Shown here piece after piece: positions 21,301-32,300 of a DNA stretch of 50,035 nt (position 1 is its first letter; the number at the start of each line of letters is the position of its first letter). The position numbers and the translations under genes were made by a program. The stretch is from Spirogloea muscicola (Eukaryota > Streptophyta > Zygnematophyceae > Spirogloeales > Spirogloeaceae). The stretch spans positions 1,467,552 through 1,517,586 of the forward strand of contig WELB01000006.1 in assembly GCA_009602725.1 (NCBI GenBank), given 5' to 3'. Under the pieces are notes generated by a model. The model saw only the letters and a program-made list of their open reading frames with translations, was not told the DNA's origin and did not search any database.

Positions 21301-23280
21301 CAGGCTTAGCTGGAGTCTGACAGAAAATTGATTTGTCCACATCAGATTCTCCCCAACTGCCCAAATCCACTTCAGATGAGTCAAAGGTAAATCCTCTCAT
21401 CTGCAGGACATGGCCTAAGTGGTCGTCCTGAGATGCTAAAGTGGCCGTCAAGAGATTCCTTTCTGAGAGAGTCCACTTCTCCAATAGTACAAAATTGATT
21501 CTAAATGCCAAGCACAGCAGGATCCAGCCGCCAGCTATGGAGTAGGTCAAGACGTGGCATACTACCTTCATCTTCTGGTCCCCATCTTCGTCCTCCTCAT
21601 CGTCGTCTTCATCCTCATCATCGTCTTCATCATCGTCATCATCATCCTCCTCCTCCTCATCCTTCGCCGCCACCTTGGTTGCAGGCTTACCAGCCGGCTG
21701 CAAACAAGCAGAGCTCACCTGGATGAGCGAGCTGCAAGCTGACACGTGCTAGAATCACCTCAATCCCAACCTTCGTAAGTCACAAGCTGAAGTAGTGAAT
21801 TAAGAGACCTCGCTGAATGGATTAATCAAATGGCTGATGGAAATTGGCACCCATTGTAAAGGTGAAATATTGCAGGTGCCCTCTGCCCTAGCATCAACAA
21901 AAATCAGAGGTCAATAAGCGCAAGCTGACCTTCACCTCCTCGTTCTCCTCGTCCTCCTCGTCCTCCTCGTCATCATCGTCGTCATCCTCCTCGTCAACCT
22001 TTGCCGGGGGCTTTGATGCTGGCTTGCCAGCTTGCTTAGCTGCTGCAGCGGGCTTGGCCTGCACAGCAGGCTTTGCTGGGGGAGCTGCCTTAGCTACCTC
22101 CTTCCCCTTGGCGGCGCCCTTGGTGGAGCCATTCACCGCTGGTGCCTGCAATACATATTAAAGATGATGCCTGTAAAGTGCAGCACTGCAGCTCTGCAAA
22201 GGGGCTACCTGAAGCAAAACAATGAATGACGAGCGAGTGACAGCAACTAATGATCAAATTCTTGATTTGACGTAATAAGTTGATCGGGACATGTCCAAGT
22301 TTTATCAGGAAGCATGATATATGGGAGATAAGTACTACCTTGGCATTTGCAGGCTTTGTCGCCGGCGCAGCCGGCTTGTCCGCCGCAGTCTTCTTGGCAG
22401 GGGTCGTAAGCTTGGTGGGCGGAGGGGTTTTGCTTGATTTGGCAGCTGCGCTCGATTTGCTGGCGTCCCCAGCCTTGGCACCAGCCTGAGGCGCCTTTGC
22501 CGCTGCTGATGCCAGTTTGGCGGCCTCAGCGGACCTGGGCTTCTTGGCCTGCGGGGGAGGCGTGGGGACTGGTTTGGCGGCAGGCTCAGGCGGCGCGGAC
22601 TTTGTCTTCTTCGCAGGCGGCTTCGGAGCTGGAGCCTCGGCCTCACGCTTCGCATCTGCACAGGGCGAACGACAATGGGCCAGTGCTGAGCAAAGCGTCA
22701 GTACCGGCACACCGCAAGGTGAAGTGAGACATGGGAATGGAGCTGCGAGCTCAGTACAAAGGCTCGCGTCTGCATGGCAGGGACATGGAAGCGCCGACAG
22801 GGTGCTTGGCGAGGCGAGAGTGTCGTCTATACACGAAGCTGCAACTTGATCATGAGCCTAGAGCTTGATAGGAAAGAAGGAGGCCTGCGTGCGGCGAGGA
22901 AGGGGCGAGGAGCAGGAGCCTCACCCTTCTTCTTCTCCGCGGCAGCTGGCGAGGCCGCCTGTTGCAGCAGTTGCGAACAGGATGCACCAGGTCAGCCTCA
23001 GGACGGCACGACAGGCTTGTGAAGCTCTACAGGACCCGACCAGGGGGGCGGCCTAAACCCTGGTAGGGCCCACCAAAGCCAAGCCTGCGAAGTGGAGCCG
23101 CCAGGGTGTGCCTACAAGGAAGCATGGCGGCGCAGGCCTGGCTAGACGCGGCGAGCTGGCTTGCTCCGACGGCCGTGGCGGCGGCTGGCCGGGCAGGGGC
23201 CGCAAGCCAGGGTTCAGCGGAGCAGGGACGCGCACCTGCGGCTGCGGCTTCTTCTTGGCAGCCTTGTCGACCTTCGCCAT
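18371..23280 (-). CDS. Nucleolin-like protein (acidic N-terminus, two RRMs, Gly/Arg-rich tail)
   Basis: Predicted nucleolar protein for rDNA transcription and pre-rRNA processing. Exons (minus): 23280-23236, 22958-22925, 22655-22339, 22145-21936, 21697-21566, 21316-20750, 20550-20471, 20293-20176, 19951-19842, 19449-19353, 19177-19086, 18919-18705, 18495-18371. All phases match, giving about 713 residues. Order: Lys/Ala/Pro-rich region (exons 1-3), long Asp/Glu blocks separated by KPA-type basic linkers (exons 4-6), RRM1 (RNP2 LFVKNLAW; RNP1 RGFGHVEFAT; GRDIYCDIARERG), RRM2 (VFVKNF; GFAFVEF), and RGG repeats (exons 12-13). The link between RRM1 and ARERG plus the GAR tail is characteristic of plant nucleolins. 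The C-terminus (ASGTGT) is the least certain part. A LINE-tail fragment lies in the intron at 19450-19841. Confidence 0.93.
19612..19665 (-). repeat. Solo LINE tail stem-loop inside a nucleolin intron
   Basis: GGGCTGTGAAAAGCCAGACC followed by GAAAAGAATGGCAAGGTCC is, in reverse, a family D-like terminal stem-loop with its preceding 3' UTR bases. It sits in the intron between exons 9 and 10, in the same orientation as the nucleolin gene and far from any larger fragment. Confidence 0.7.
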
Positions 23281-24027
23281 GGCGGCGGCGGGCGCGGGGA
23301 GGCACGAAGTCAGCGGCGGCGGCGACCGCGGCGGCTGCGGCGGCGGCGGCGGCGGCGGTGGTGGCTTTGCTCTGCGAAGAGGCCACGGTCGCTCTCCGCC
23401 GAGAGCAGCGGGCTCCCCTCGGCAGCGCGAGGCCGGAGCCGTGCAGCAGCACAGGTCCCCGTCGGGCCTTGGCAGGGCGAGTCGGCTGTGCGAGACCACA
23501 TCCTCAGACGAAGCCTCAGCGGCCCCTTGGATCAGCTAGGAGGTCGGGGCAGGCTGGCAGCACGAGTCTCCCTGGAAGCTGGAAGCATGTGAGACGCCAA
23601 TGTGGCCCCGAAAGAGGCGGCATCTGGGATTGGCGCACATGTCTCGCTAAGGAACGGCAGGGAGGGGACCTACGGTTGCCCTCGTGGAGACTTCAGGGCA
23701 AATGCAGTGCGGGGGGCTCCACTGCGCTCCTCACCGCGGCAGGGTATGGAAGACAACTGANCATGAACACCTGTATGCATCTGGCTGGCATTTCACAGCC
23801 GACTCTTTCATCTCAGCAGCCGCTTCCTCTTTCCTCTTCAGCAATCCCTCGACCCGACCGTTGGAGCACCCGCGCTTCCCCCCGGCGCCGCCGCCGCCGC
23901 GCCGCTGCGGCCCGCTGCTGCGACAGGCCTGCCTGGCGAGCGCGTCCGCCCGGTGGCGCTGTGGCCGTCGTTGTCGCCGGCCGGATCGGGTGTATCTGTG
24001 AGGTAGCCGGCGAGGCTGCAAGCGGAG
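23281..24027. promoter_or_regulatory. Divergent intergenic region between nucleolin and the amino-acid transporter
   Basis: About 750 bp separate the nucleolin start (minus) from the transporter start (plus), so both promoters must lie here. 23281-23370 is a CGG/GGC-rich tract directly upstream of the nucleolin ATG, and 23885-23935 is a CCG-rich tract closer to the transporter. No TATA-like motif stands out. A single N is at 23761. Overlapping open frames here are GC-driven and show no domains. Confidence 0.5.
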
Positions 24028-26796
24028 ATGGATGGCCTGCCCCCCGCGAGAGGGCGCAGCGAGGGCGGCCGTGACGGCTCGGCCGCCGCCCTGCCTTGCG
24101 AGGACTCTGTGGAGGAGGTTCCGACGTCAACCATGTCGGGGACGCGAACCAGAAGGTCTTTCGAGAAGCAGGACAGCTGGCCCAGGAGCTTGCAGCACTC
24201 TATGGACGCCTTCAGCCGGTCTCCCAGCTCCAAGCGGCATGACAGTCACGTAAGGGATGTATACGCTTTCCTTTGCATACGTCCTTCCTCTGACAGATTG
24301 AGATGGTAGCCTCCAGCAGCAGCCACCATGCTTAACAAGCGGAAAGAAGCATGGATGCATGCAGAGGCCTTGATAGACCCCATGGTCACATTGCTTCTAA
24401 CTGCTTGGTAGTCATGGACAGGGCTTTGGCGGCAGAACACACCAGGCAGGCAGCCTGCCGGAGACGATCTCAAGCTTTCAGAGACCAGAAGGTGCGTGAC
24501 GAGTGTGCTGCATCTGGGAATCGCGGTGGCTTTGCTCGTGCATTTTGACTGGAAATGACGCGCCTTTGATCGGGAATACGAGGAGCGTACTATGTCAATA
24601 CCATACTAGCTGGCCGACTTTCATTGTCTGGCTGATTGCATCAGCAAGCTCATGAGGCGCGCAACTCAAATCTCTGTCCCTGTTACAGCTTGTTCACGCA
24701 GCACACCCACAATGGCAGAAGCTGCACAGCCTTTGCTGGCTACCAAAGAAGAAGATTTTAGATACTCGGACAAGAACGAGGGGAATGGATACTTGCAGTC
24801 CACAGATGATAAGCTGGAAGCTGTGCACTTGAAGCCTCCGCAAGCCAGTAGCTTCCTACAGGCAACATTTAATGGCATCAATGTCCTTGCAGGTATGTCT
24901 CCTTGCAGCAGCAAGAGTTCCAGACATTGAGAAATTGACAAGAGCGTCAGACGGTAGTCTCCAGCTTTCCTCTACCATGGCAGTTGGAGGATTACAAACA
25001 AACGTGGCGAAGATGTTGTCTGCAGGATTTAGCTGCATGCTGATATCACAGTAGTCAGCAGTACTTGTAGTTCCACATTTGTCTGATATTTACGAAAGAT
25101 ACACTGACTCGCAAGGCCGCCGGCTATGCAGGTGTTGGCATTCTGTCGACGCCTTATGCTACTGCACAATCAGGCTGGCTGGGACTCGGTGTGCTCCTCT
25201 TCTTTGCAGTAATGTACTGCACCACAGCCTTGCTTCTACGAGACTGTCTTATCAGTGATCCACGACTTCGAACATACCCAGACATCGGTGAGGCGGCATT
25301 TGGCAAAGTGGGGAGGCTCCTTACCTCCTTACCTCCTCTTCCTTTACTCTGAGTTGTACTGTGGTAAGTGGAGCCATGCTGCAGCAAAGGGCAACTTAGC
25401 TTCTATGCACGTTGTTCGATCATCAGATTCTTGTCATGAGCATTGCACAAGCTGCTTCGGCTCTGCCTGGACTGGATAAGGAGTATCTTCATTGCTTACT
25501 GCAGTTCTGTGCGTGTTTCAAGGGTGGCAGTTGCTGTGGAATACTTGATCCTTGAAGGAGACAATCTTTCCCACGTGTTCCCAGACATTAGACTCGATCT
25601 TGGATTCGTCCAACTCCCACCACACCAAAGCTTCATACTTGTCTCCGCGCTTGTCTTTTTGCCTACGGTCTGGTTACGGTTGGTTCACAGTGGCCTCGAA
25701 GCTCTGCCCATAGCCTTCAGATTAGTGGCACAATCCAGACAGAAGGTGCAACTTTCCCTTTGATGAGAAGTGCAAGTCACTGAGAACTAAGTGGATGAAC
25801 ACGATGTCCAAAGAAGGCTTCAGTACTCGATTGGCCAGCCTGTATGCGGGCCATGCGGGAGAGCTGCACTCTAACCCCGTGATCACCTGCCTCATGACAT
25901 TGGCAGGGACCTCAGCCTCCTAGCCTACATTTCTGCGGCTGGTGTTGGGGCCACATTGCTCGTGGTGTTTGCAGTGGGCTGGGTTGGTGCTGTGGATGGC
26001 GTGGATTTTCGCACAGGGGTTCCCTCTTACATTGGACTGGCATGCCCATGGCTATAGGCCTGTTTGGATTTTGTTTCTCTGGACATGCTGTCTTCCCAAG
26101 CATTTACAGCTCCATGAAGGAGCCACAGCGATTTACACAGGTGCACAGGTGGCAGGATCACCTGCTGCTTTTCTCTTGGCCTGCAAGATGCCTGATTGCT
26201 TGTCTTTTGCCACTTCCAGAAACATCGGCAGTCCAGCACTACGAATGCTGCAGCACCTCATATATCTGTTTTACCTTCAGGTGCTCCTGCTGAGCTTCTT
26301 AATTGTGACAGCCCTGTATGGCGCCAGTGCGGTCATGGGCTACATGATGTTTGGTGACAAGCTACACAGTCAGATCACCCTCGACCTTCCGATCCACCTG
26401 GCCGCTTCCAAGCTTGCAATCTGGACAACGATTGTCAGCCCCTTCGCAAAGTACGGCCTCACCTTGAGCCCCGTGGCCTTGGGCATGGAAGAGCTTCTGC
26501 CGCAGTGGCTTGAAGGCAAGCCCTTGTGGCTGTCGGTCACGCTCATGCGCACCGTGCTGGTGGCCACTACCGTTTTTTGCGCGGTCGCCTTCCCGTTCTT
26601 TGACTCGGTCATGGCTTTCATTGGCTCGCTGCTCTGCATGTGCATCTCGGTCATCTTTCCCTGCTTGTTCTACCTCATAATATATGAGGGCAGCCTGCAC
26701 ACCCAGGACACAGCCCGCTGCTATTTGTTCATTATCGTAGGTATCACATCTGCAGTAGTCGGCACAATCTCAGCCCTTCGTGGTGCCCTGGCTTGA
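24028..26796 (+). pseudogene. Vacuolar-type amino-acid transporter (AAAP family, AVT1-like), two frameshifts
   Basis: Predicted multi-pass amino-acid/proton antiporter-type permease. Exons: 24028-24249, 24436-24491, 24702-24892, 25132-25363, 25531-25678, 25907-26140, 26281-26796; about 532 residues if the frame were intact. Family motifs: WPRSLQHSMDAF in the cytosolic N-terminus, FNGINVLAG joined to VGILSTPYA at the first membrane helix, YLILEGDNLSHVFP, FCFSGHAVFPSIYSSMK, and FAKYGLTLSPVA. Exon junction phases fit, but two exons change frame internally. In exon 4 one extra base lies near 25325-25335, by an 8-bp tandem repeat CTCCTTAC; the unshifted frame stops at 25350. In exon 6 one base is missing near 26000-26005, at GTGGATTTT. 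The neighbouring genes have no indels. This is either a recent pseudogene or two assembly errors in an active gene. Confidence 0.85.
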
Positions 26797-27220
26797 GAGC
26801 CATCGTTGGTCACATTCTCTTGCTGCAGGTCACCTCCTCTTCTCCGTGTACATGTTCTGGTAAATACAATCCTCAGTCCTTCTGTGCACATTCAAGATAT
26901 TGTCAATTGCACATTCGGCCTCCACAACCGATTGGAGCTGGATGTCAATCAATGTTACCATGCGCATAAGACTTGGTGGCTCTTTGGTGCGCTTCCATCA
27001 CCAATTGCAGCCGCCACTTTGTGAAAATGGCGTACCACAGAGAAGTTAGCACGAGCTGCGGCAGACCGGGGACCAAAGCTACACATGCATGCGTTTGGAC
27101 CCGTGGTTCAGACTTCCCCCGGAGACTAGTTGTTCTGACTTGCGGTGGCTGCACAACAAGGGATATGTAGCACCCAGGGCTGCGTAAGTCGCCATGTGCT
27201 TTAATCCTTCCCTGCCCCTT
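26797..27220. other. Intergenic region after the transporter, no gene seen
   Basis: It likely contains the transporter 3' UTR. No domain-bearing frame or repeat was recognised. Confidence 0.45.
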
Positions 27221-27224
27221 CGAA

Positions 27225-27300
27225 TTTTTTTTCTTCTTTTTTCTGGGCTGGCGTCATAGCCATCGCCCTCTACTGGAAGATGCTTTCTCCTGCTAGAGGC
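27225..27300 (+). repeat. Family A type LINE tail upstream of the long family A copy
   Basis: CCCTTCGAATTT leads into GGGCTGGCGTCATAGCC and CATCGCCCTCTACTGGAAG. It matches, in reverse, 498-560 and 15739-15775. This tail lies immediately 5' of a truncated family A copy, the same tail-to-body arrangement seen in the two large clusters. Confidence 0.6.
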
Positions 27301-27539
27301 CTCTGTGATTGCTTCGCATCATAAAAGCGGAGCAGCTTGTGGTCAAATGCTGGACTCGTAGTCAGACGCGCTGGTTGGCTAGATACAAATCAAGTCCCTT
27401 TTCACCTGACTGCAGTCAATAGCTGCTCAGCCCTTCACCAAATAATGCCCAAATGCGTACCCTTGGCAACGGGCAGACAAGGCAAGACCAACGAGGTGGC
27501 AGCCTCGGATAACGGGAGCCGTCCACAGCCGCCGTGAAG

Positions 27540-29260
27540 CCCCGGGGGCATCGCTGCCAGCGGGAGCTCGCTTTGCCCCACCAAGAACGTGGCATGGTCA
27601 CCACGCCCCCTCCCCACCAACCTCCAGCTCCCACCAGGCTGCCAGACCCCTGCCAATGGGCTGGCTGTTCTCAAAGTTCCCCTTGGCACACCATCCCACA
27701 TTGCGGAGGACTTGCGTGAACGCCTGCAGCAACACCTTGCCCCCTTTCCCTCCCTTCCCCTCCTCGGAGATCCGCAGCTGGCGCTGGCCATCCTTACTCG
27801 CTGCATCGGTCAACGAGCTGGCTACCTGCAGCGGACAGTCGCCGCAACGGACATGGTGGGCGAGCTGTACAAGGAGTTCGACACCTCCCTCCGGCAAACC
27901 CTGGCTTCCCTGATTCAACACCCATCCTTCCCCTCACCTTCATCCTCCCTGCAGGCATCCCTTCCCACACGAATGGGCGGCCTGGGCTGCCGGTCACTTG
28001 AACAGACGGCGCAGGCAGCCTTTCTCGGTTGCTGGCACCAGGTTGCCTCCCTTCTTCCCTTGCGCTTCCCTTGCCTGGCCGGCCCTGCAGCCGAGGTGGA
28101 GGAAGGCTCCTTGGCATTCCAAGTACAACTGAGGAGCATCCGGGAGTCAGCACTCGGCTCCTTCCCGTCCCTACAACCCCTCCTCACCCCCTTCTCAGCG
28201 CTTGCTCAAGCACCAGACAAAGCGGCACAGGCCAGACTCGTTGCGGCAGTTGAGGACGAGCGTCGCAAGGCGTTGAGGACGATGCCGGATATCAAGACCA
28301 ATCCAAGGAGTCTGGCACGTCTCACATCGCTCGCAACGCCTGGGGCAACGGATTGGCTCACCACACACGCAATCCACAACGCTTTCAAAATCAGCCCTGA
28401 AGCATTCCGGACGCTTCTCCAGCTGTTCCTGGGCCTGCCCCCGACCTGCCTGATTGGAGTAACTCAGTGTGAGTGTGGCTTCCGTACGGAGGGCGGAGAC
28501 CTAGCCACCCACATGCTGCGGTGTCCCACAGGCCCTGAGGTGGTGGGCGTCCACAATCTCCTACGGGACGCCCTGGCGGGCTTGATGCGCGACGCCGGCT
28601 ACCGCGCCATCGTTGAAGTGAGCAATGTAATGCCCATCACCACGGATTCCCAGGGAGGCCATCACCGTCGCACCCTGGACATTGTGGGTGTACAACCTGG
28701 CGGAGGCCCACGAGCTTTGGTTGATGTGGTGGTGACTGAGGCATACAAGAGTTCCGCTTCCACACACATTGCTGGCCACGCAGTGGGAGGTGCTGAGCAG
28801 AAAAAGCTCCGACACTACTCAGACTACCCCCGCAGTGACCACCTCCTCCCGGCCGCAATCGACACTTTCGGCTGCTTGGGTCCTCGCTTCCATACCCTAC
28901 TCGAGAACATAGCGAGTCTGGGATATGCACGACGCGAGGATATGCTCCCAGCCCAGATGGGTATGCCGGCAGCCTATCTGTCATTTCTGCGACGTCGAGT
29001 GTCAACCTGTCTGCAACGAGCTCAGGCGTATGCTCTGCATCAGAAAGCTGGTCGAGCCTTAGCTGCTGGCACAAGAGCTAGTCAATTGCCGTCCGGTATT
29101 CGAGCGTCAGCTAGCGACCTCTATGTGCTGACTCGTGGTTACTGAGCGGGTCAGCTTAGCAGCAGGTGACGTACATTTGTCCAATGTGCTTGCCTTTGTA
29201 CTTGGCCACACATGGCCTCCCCATCTCTTAATATACACGCATTTTCTTTAGGCCAGGGCC
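27540..29260 (+). mobile_element. RLE-type non-LTR retrotransposon, family A, longest copy (5'-truncated)
   Basis: One frame (27589-29145, 518 codons, open further upstream) covers the C-terminal part of a LINE protein. It starts after the RT catalytic core, so no YxDD box is present. Order: RT thumb-like region (LKVPLGTPSHIAEDL; GGLGCRSLEQTAQAAFLG), zinc knuckle (CECG, then HMLRC, a CxC-x11-H-x3-C spacing), then a restriction-like endonuclease pattern (RTLDIVG followed about 13 residues later by DVVVTEAY), and a C-terminus ending SDLYVLTRGY. The 3' UTR runs to about 29260 (TTGGCCACACATGGCCTCCC, TTAATATACACGC). RLE elements belong to the CRE/R2-like side of LINE diversity; algal RandI/Dualen elements carry such a domain too. 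The clade cannot be fixed without the RT core. This copy cannot be autonomous. Confidence 0.88.
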
Positions 29261-29324
29261 GGCCTAAGCAGAAGTAGGGTTAGGGCGTCCGGAGACCGCC
29301 GATGTGAGGCCCCCTCGAGCCTCG

Positions 29325-29374
29325 CGCCGCGCGCGGCGGCGGCGGCGGCGGTGGCGGCGTCGGCGGCGGCGGCA
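29325..29374. repeat. CGG-repeat tract directly upstream of the VPS15 start codon
   Basis: An imperfect GGC/CGG run that ends at the ATG at 29375. It lies in the presumed 5' UTR and resembles the tracts at other gene starts in the window. Confidence 0.65.
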
Positions 29375-32300
29375 ATGGGGAACCAGCTGGCGCGGACGAC
29401 GCAGGCGTCGCGGTCGGACTACTACCTGCACGAGCTGCCGTCGAGCGTGATGTACAAGGAGGTGCTGGCGAGCGCGCGCTTCCTCAAGGCCGTGCTGGCC
29501 GTGCACGACGAGGGCCTCGTCGTCGCCAAGGTCTACTTCAAGCGCTCCGGCGAGCCGCTAGACCTCAGGGTTTGCGCCCCTCCGCCCTGCCCGTTGCTCC
29601 TTCTCCAAGGGCTGCGGCGCACGCTGCATAAGAGGAATTAAAACAGCAATGGCGTCTACCCTTCCTCAACTTATCTGCCATGGCAGACGAAAGAAACGTT
29701 ATACTCAACGTACTCGCGCACTCAATCACTGCCCAAGAAAGCAAGGAGTACATCCTCGTGTATCCACTAAAACACCAAAGAAACCTGATTTTGCTCGCCG
29801 CCACCACGGCGGCCAGGTGTACGAGCGCCGCCTGGCGGAGATCCGGGACCTGCTGCTCGGCGTCCCGCAGTCCCATGTCTGGCCCTTCCAGGTGAGCCCC
29901 GCGGCGCAGCGTGCGACAGAGAGTGCTATGCTTCATCACTAAGGCTGTCAGCGCTGAGCTCCAGTTACGAGTCAGGTCTGATTAAGGTGTGGAGGCCTGG
30001 ATTTTGGGCTCGTTCGACCATCCGGCGGGGGTCAGCTACGTTTAAGACGTGCATTGACGGCTGCACGAGCAAGCCCCAGAACCCTTGCCGCGGAGTGCCT
30101 CTGATGAGGGCCTGCCTGCCGCTGCGTGCGACTTGCGGCAGTGCTGGCTGGAGACCGACAAGGCGGCCTACCTCCTCCGCCAGTACTTCCACAGCAACCT
30201 GCGGGACCGGCTCAGCACGCGGCCGTTCCTCAGCGCTGTGGAGAAGAAGTGGCTGGCATTCCAGCTGCTCATTGCCATCCAGCAATGCCATGCGCGCTCC
30301 GTGTGCCATGGTGAGTGGGTCCTTCAAATATCCATGCTGCCATTGGCCATGCATGACAGCAGCAGAGGAGGGGTCTGGGCTCATCGCCGTCTGCAAGCCA
30401 CACTCCTGCTTTCCATCTTCCTGTCTTCCTTGCCTTGCTTTGTTGGACAGTCACGGCTGGCGTCACAACAGGAGGCTGCCCGGTGCGGTTGAGGCAGATT
30501 AAGAGCAGGTAGACGATTGCATGTATTTTACTGTGCAGTGCTCTGGTGCTGAAGAACACATGAATGCTGTCAAGCTTTGCAGGGGATATTAAGTGCGAGA
30601 ACGTGGTGGTGACCTCGTGGAGCTGGGCATACTTTGCGGACTTTGCCTCCTTCAAGCCAACGTACCTGCCTCTCGACAACCCGTCTGACTACTCGTTCTT
30701 CTTTGACACGGGTGGGCGGAGGCGGTGCTATGTTGCTCCAGAGGTACTGAAACCCTGACCTTGACACCTGAAGCCTATATGCTGGAACTTGTCAGTATGT
30801 CCAGATGCAGATTATGATTATCTCTTTGTTGAAGTCATTTGATGGTGGTACTCTGACCCAGGAGCTCTCATTGGGCCTTCTGCTGGGCACCATGTCCTGC
30901 AGCGCTTCTATGACCCTGCATTGCAATCAACTCCGCCAGTGGAGGCCCCCTTGGAGCCTGCCATGGACATCTTCTCATTGGGGTGCACATGCTTCAACTC
31001 CATTCATGTCGTGTTTGACAAGCAGTAATTGTTAGCTTGGCTTTGCATCAATTGCTTGAATTCGCTTCTCGAAATTCTCTACTCTGACCTAGCACTTCAC
31101 ATCATTCAGGAAGCTGTGACACAAACTCATCAAGTCATGCAGTAGCTAGACATGTGCGACAAGCAAAAGGCATGACTTGGGGCTGGTTGACGCAGGTGCA
31201 CAATGGCGGAGCTTTTCCTGGAAGACCAGGCGCTCTTCAATCTCTCGCAGCTCCTTGCTTACCAAAGCGGCCAATACGACCCTCGGGACGATGTTGAGAA
31301 GGTGGGCTTCCAATGTAGCCCTGGTCATTGGTTGCACTCTGTGAGCAGCGCAAGCAACTTCATGACTTCTCATGACTATGAAATACATTCATGATTGAGC
31401 CTGGACTCGTCCAGTGTTGTATGGACATAACGGGGTGTAAATCCTGTGGTTCTGGAATCTGGTCTAGTGTGTGCCGTAGACGTTCAGGAAATGCTCAGCT
31501 TGCTAAGTAGAGTTTCTGCTTAATTATTCTTACATTGTTGTAATCATTGACCGAAGGTTGGTATAGTCATCTGGTAGCCTTGTCTGACCCAGCACTTCTT
31601 CAATCTGAAGCCCTCAGAGCCTGATACTCAGCTCAGCTTCACACCTGCCTGTCACAGATTGAGGACTCCAGCATTCAAAGCCTCATCGTGCACATGATTC
31701 AGCTGGACCCAGCTGATCGCCTGACTGCAGCGGCATACCTTGAGATGTGGGCTCCAAAGATCTTCCCGTCCTACTTCCCCTTCCTCCACGACTTCTTCTC
31801 CTCTCTCCCCCCCCCTCGAGGCACATGCCAGAGTACGCAGTCGAAACGCTCACTACCTCCTGTAGCCCTTGGCTTCACTCACCTTCGCAATCAACTGGAG
31901 CTCAATGTATTGGTCATAGGGTTGAGGTCAAGCGGCAGCCAGCTAAATGTCCAGGCGTTGCGGAGTTGAGCTGTTTATATCTGGATGTCAATAATCTAAA
32001 GTCACTGTTAATCTAAAGTCACTTTTTGAGTTGCACGTTAACAGATAGCAGCCACGCAGGAGGCAATCCCAAACATCTGCGCAGTGCTGAGCGGCCAGGA
32101 GCCTGCTGCTAGCCAGCACCCGGAAGTTGGCATAGATCTGAGCTCCAAGCTGCAGGAGAAGCTCTCTCCCAATGAGCCGGCCTTAAAGCCGGAAGCAGTG
32201 GAGGGCCTGGCTGGCAGCTTCCGGCACTTGCTTGCAGAAGCCCAGCACTCGCCTGTCCGTGGCCAGACTAAGTCACAACTGGTGCCAAAGCGCACGTCCA

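Noticed and set aside
20727-21320. Plus-strand frame encoding a poly-serine protein
   Set aside because: It is the antisense of the nucleolin acidic repeats (GAC/GAG read backwards). The minus-strand model has splice sites, matching phases and RRM domains.
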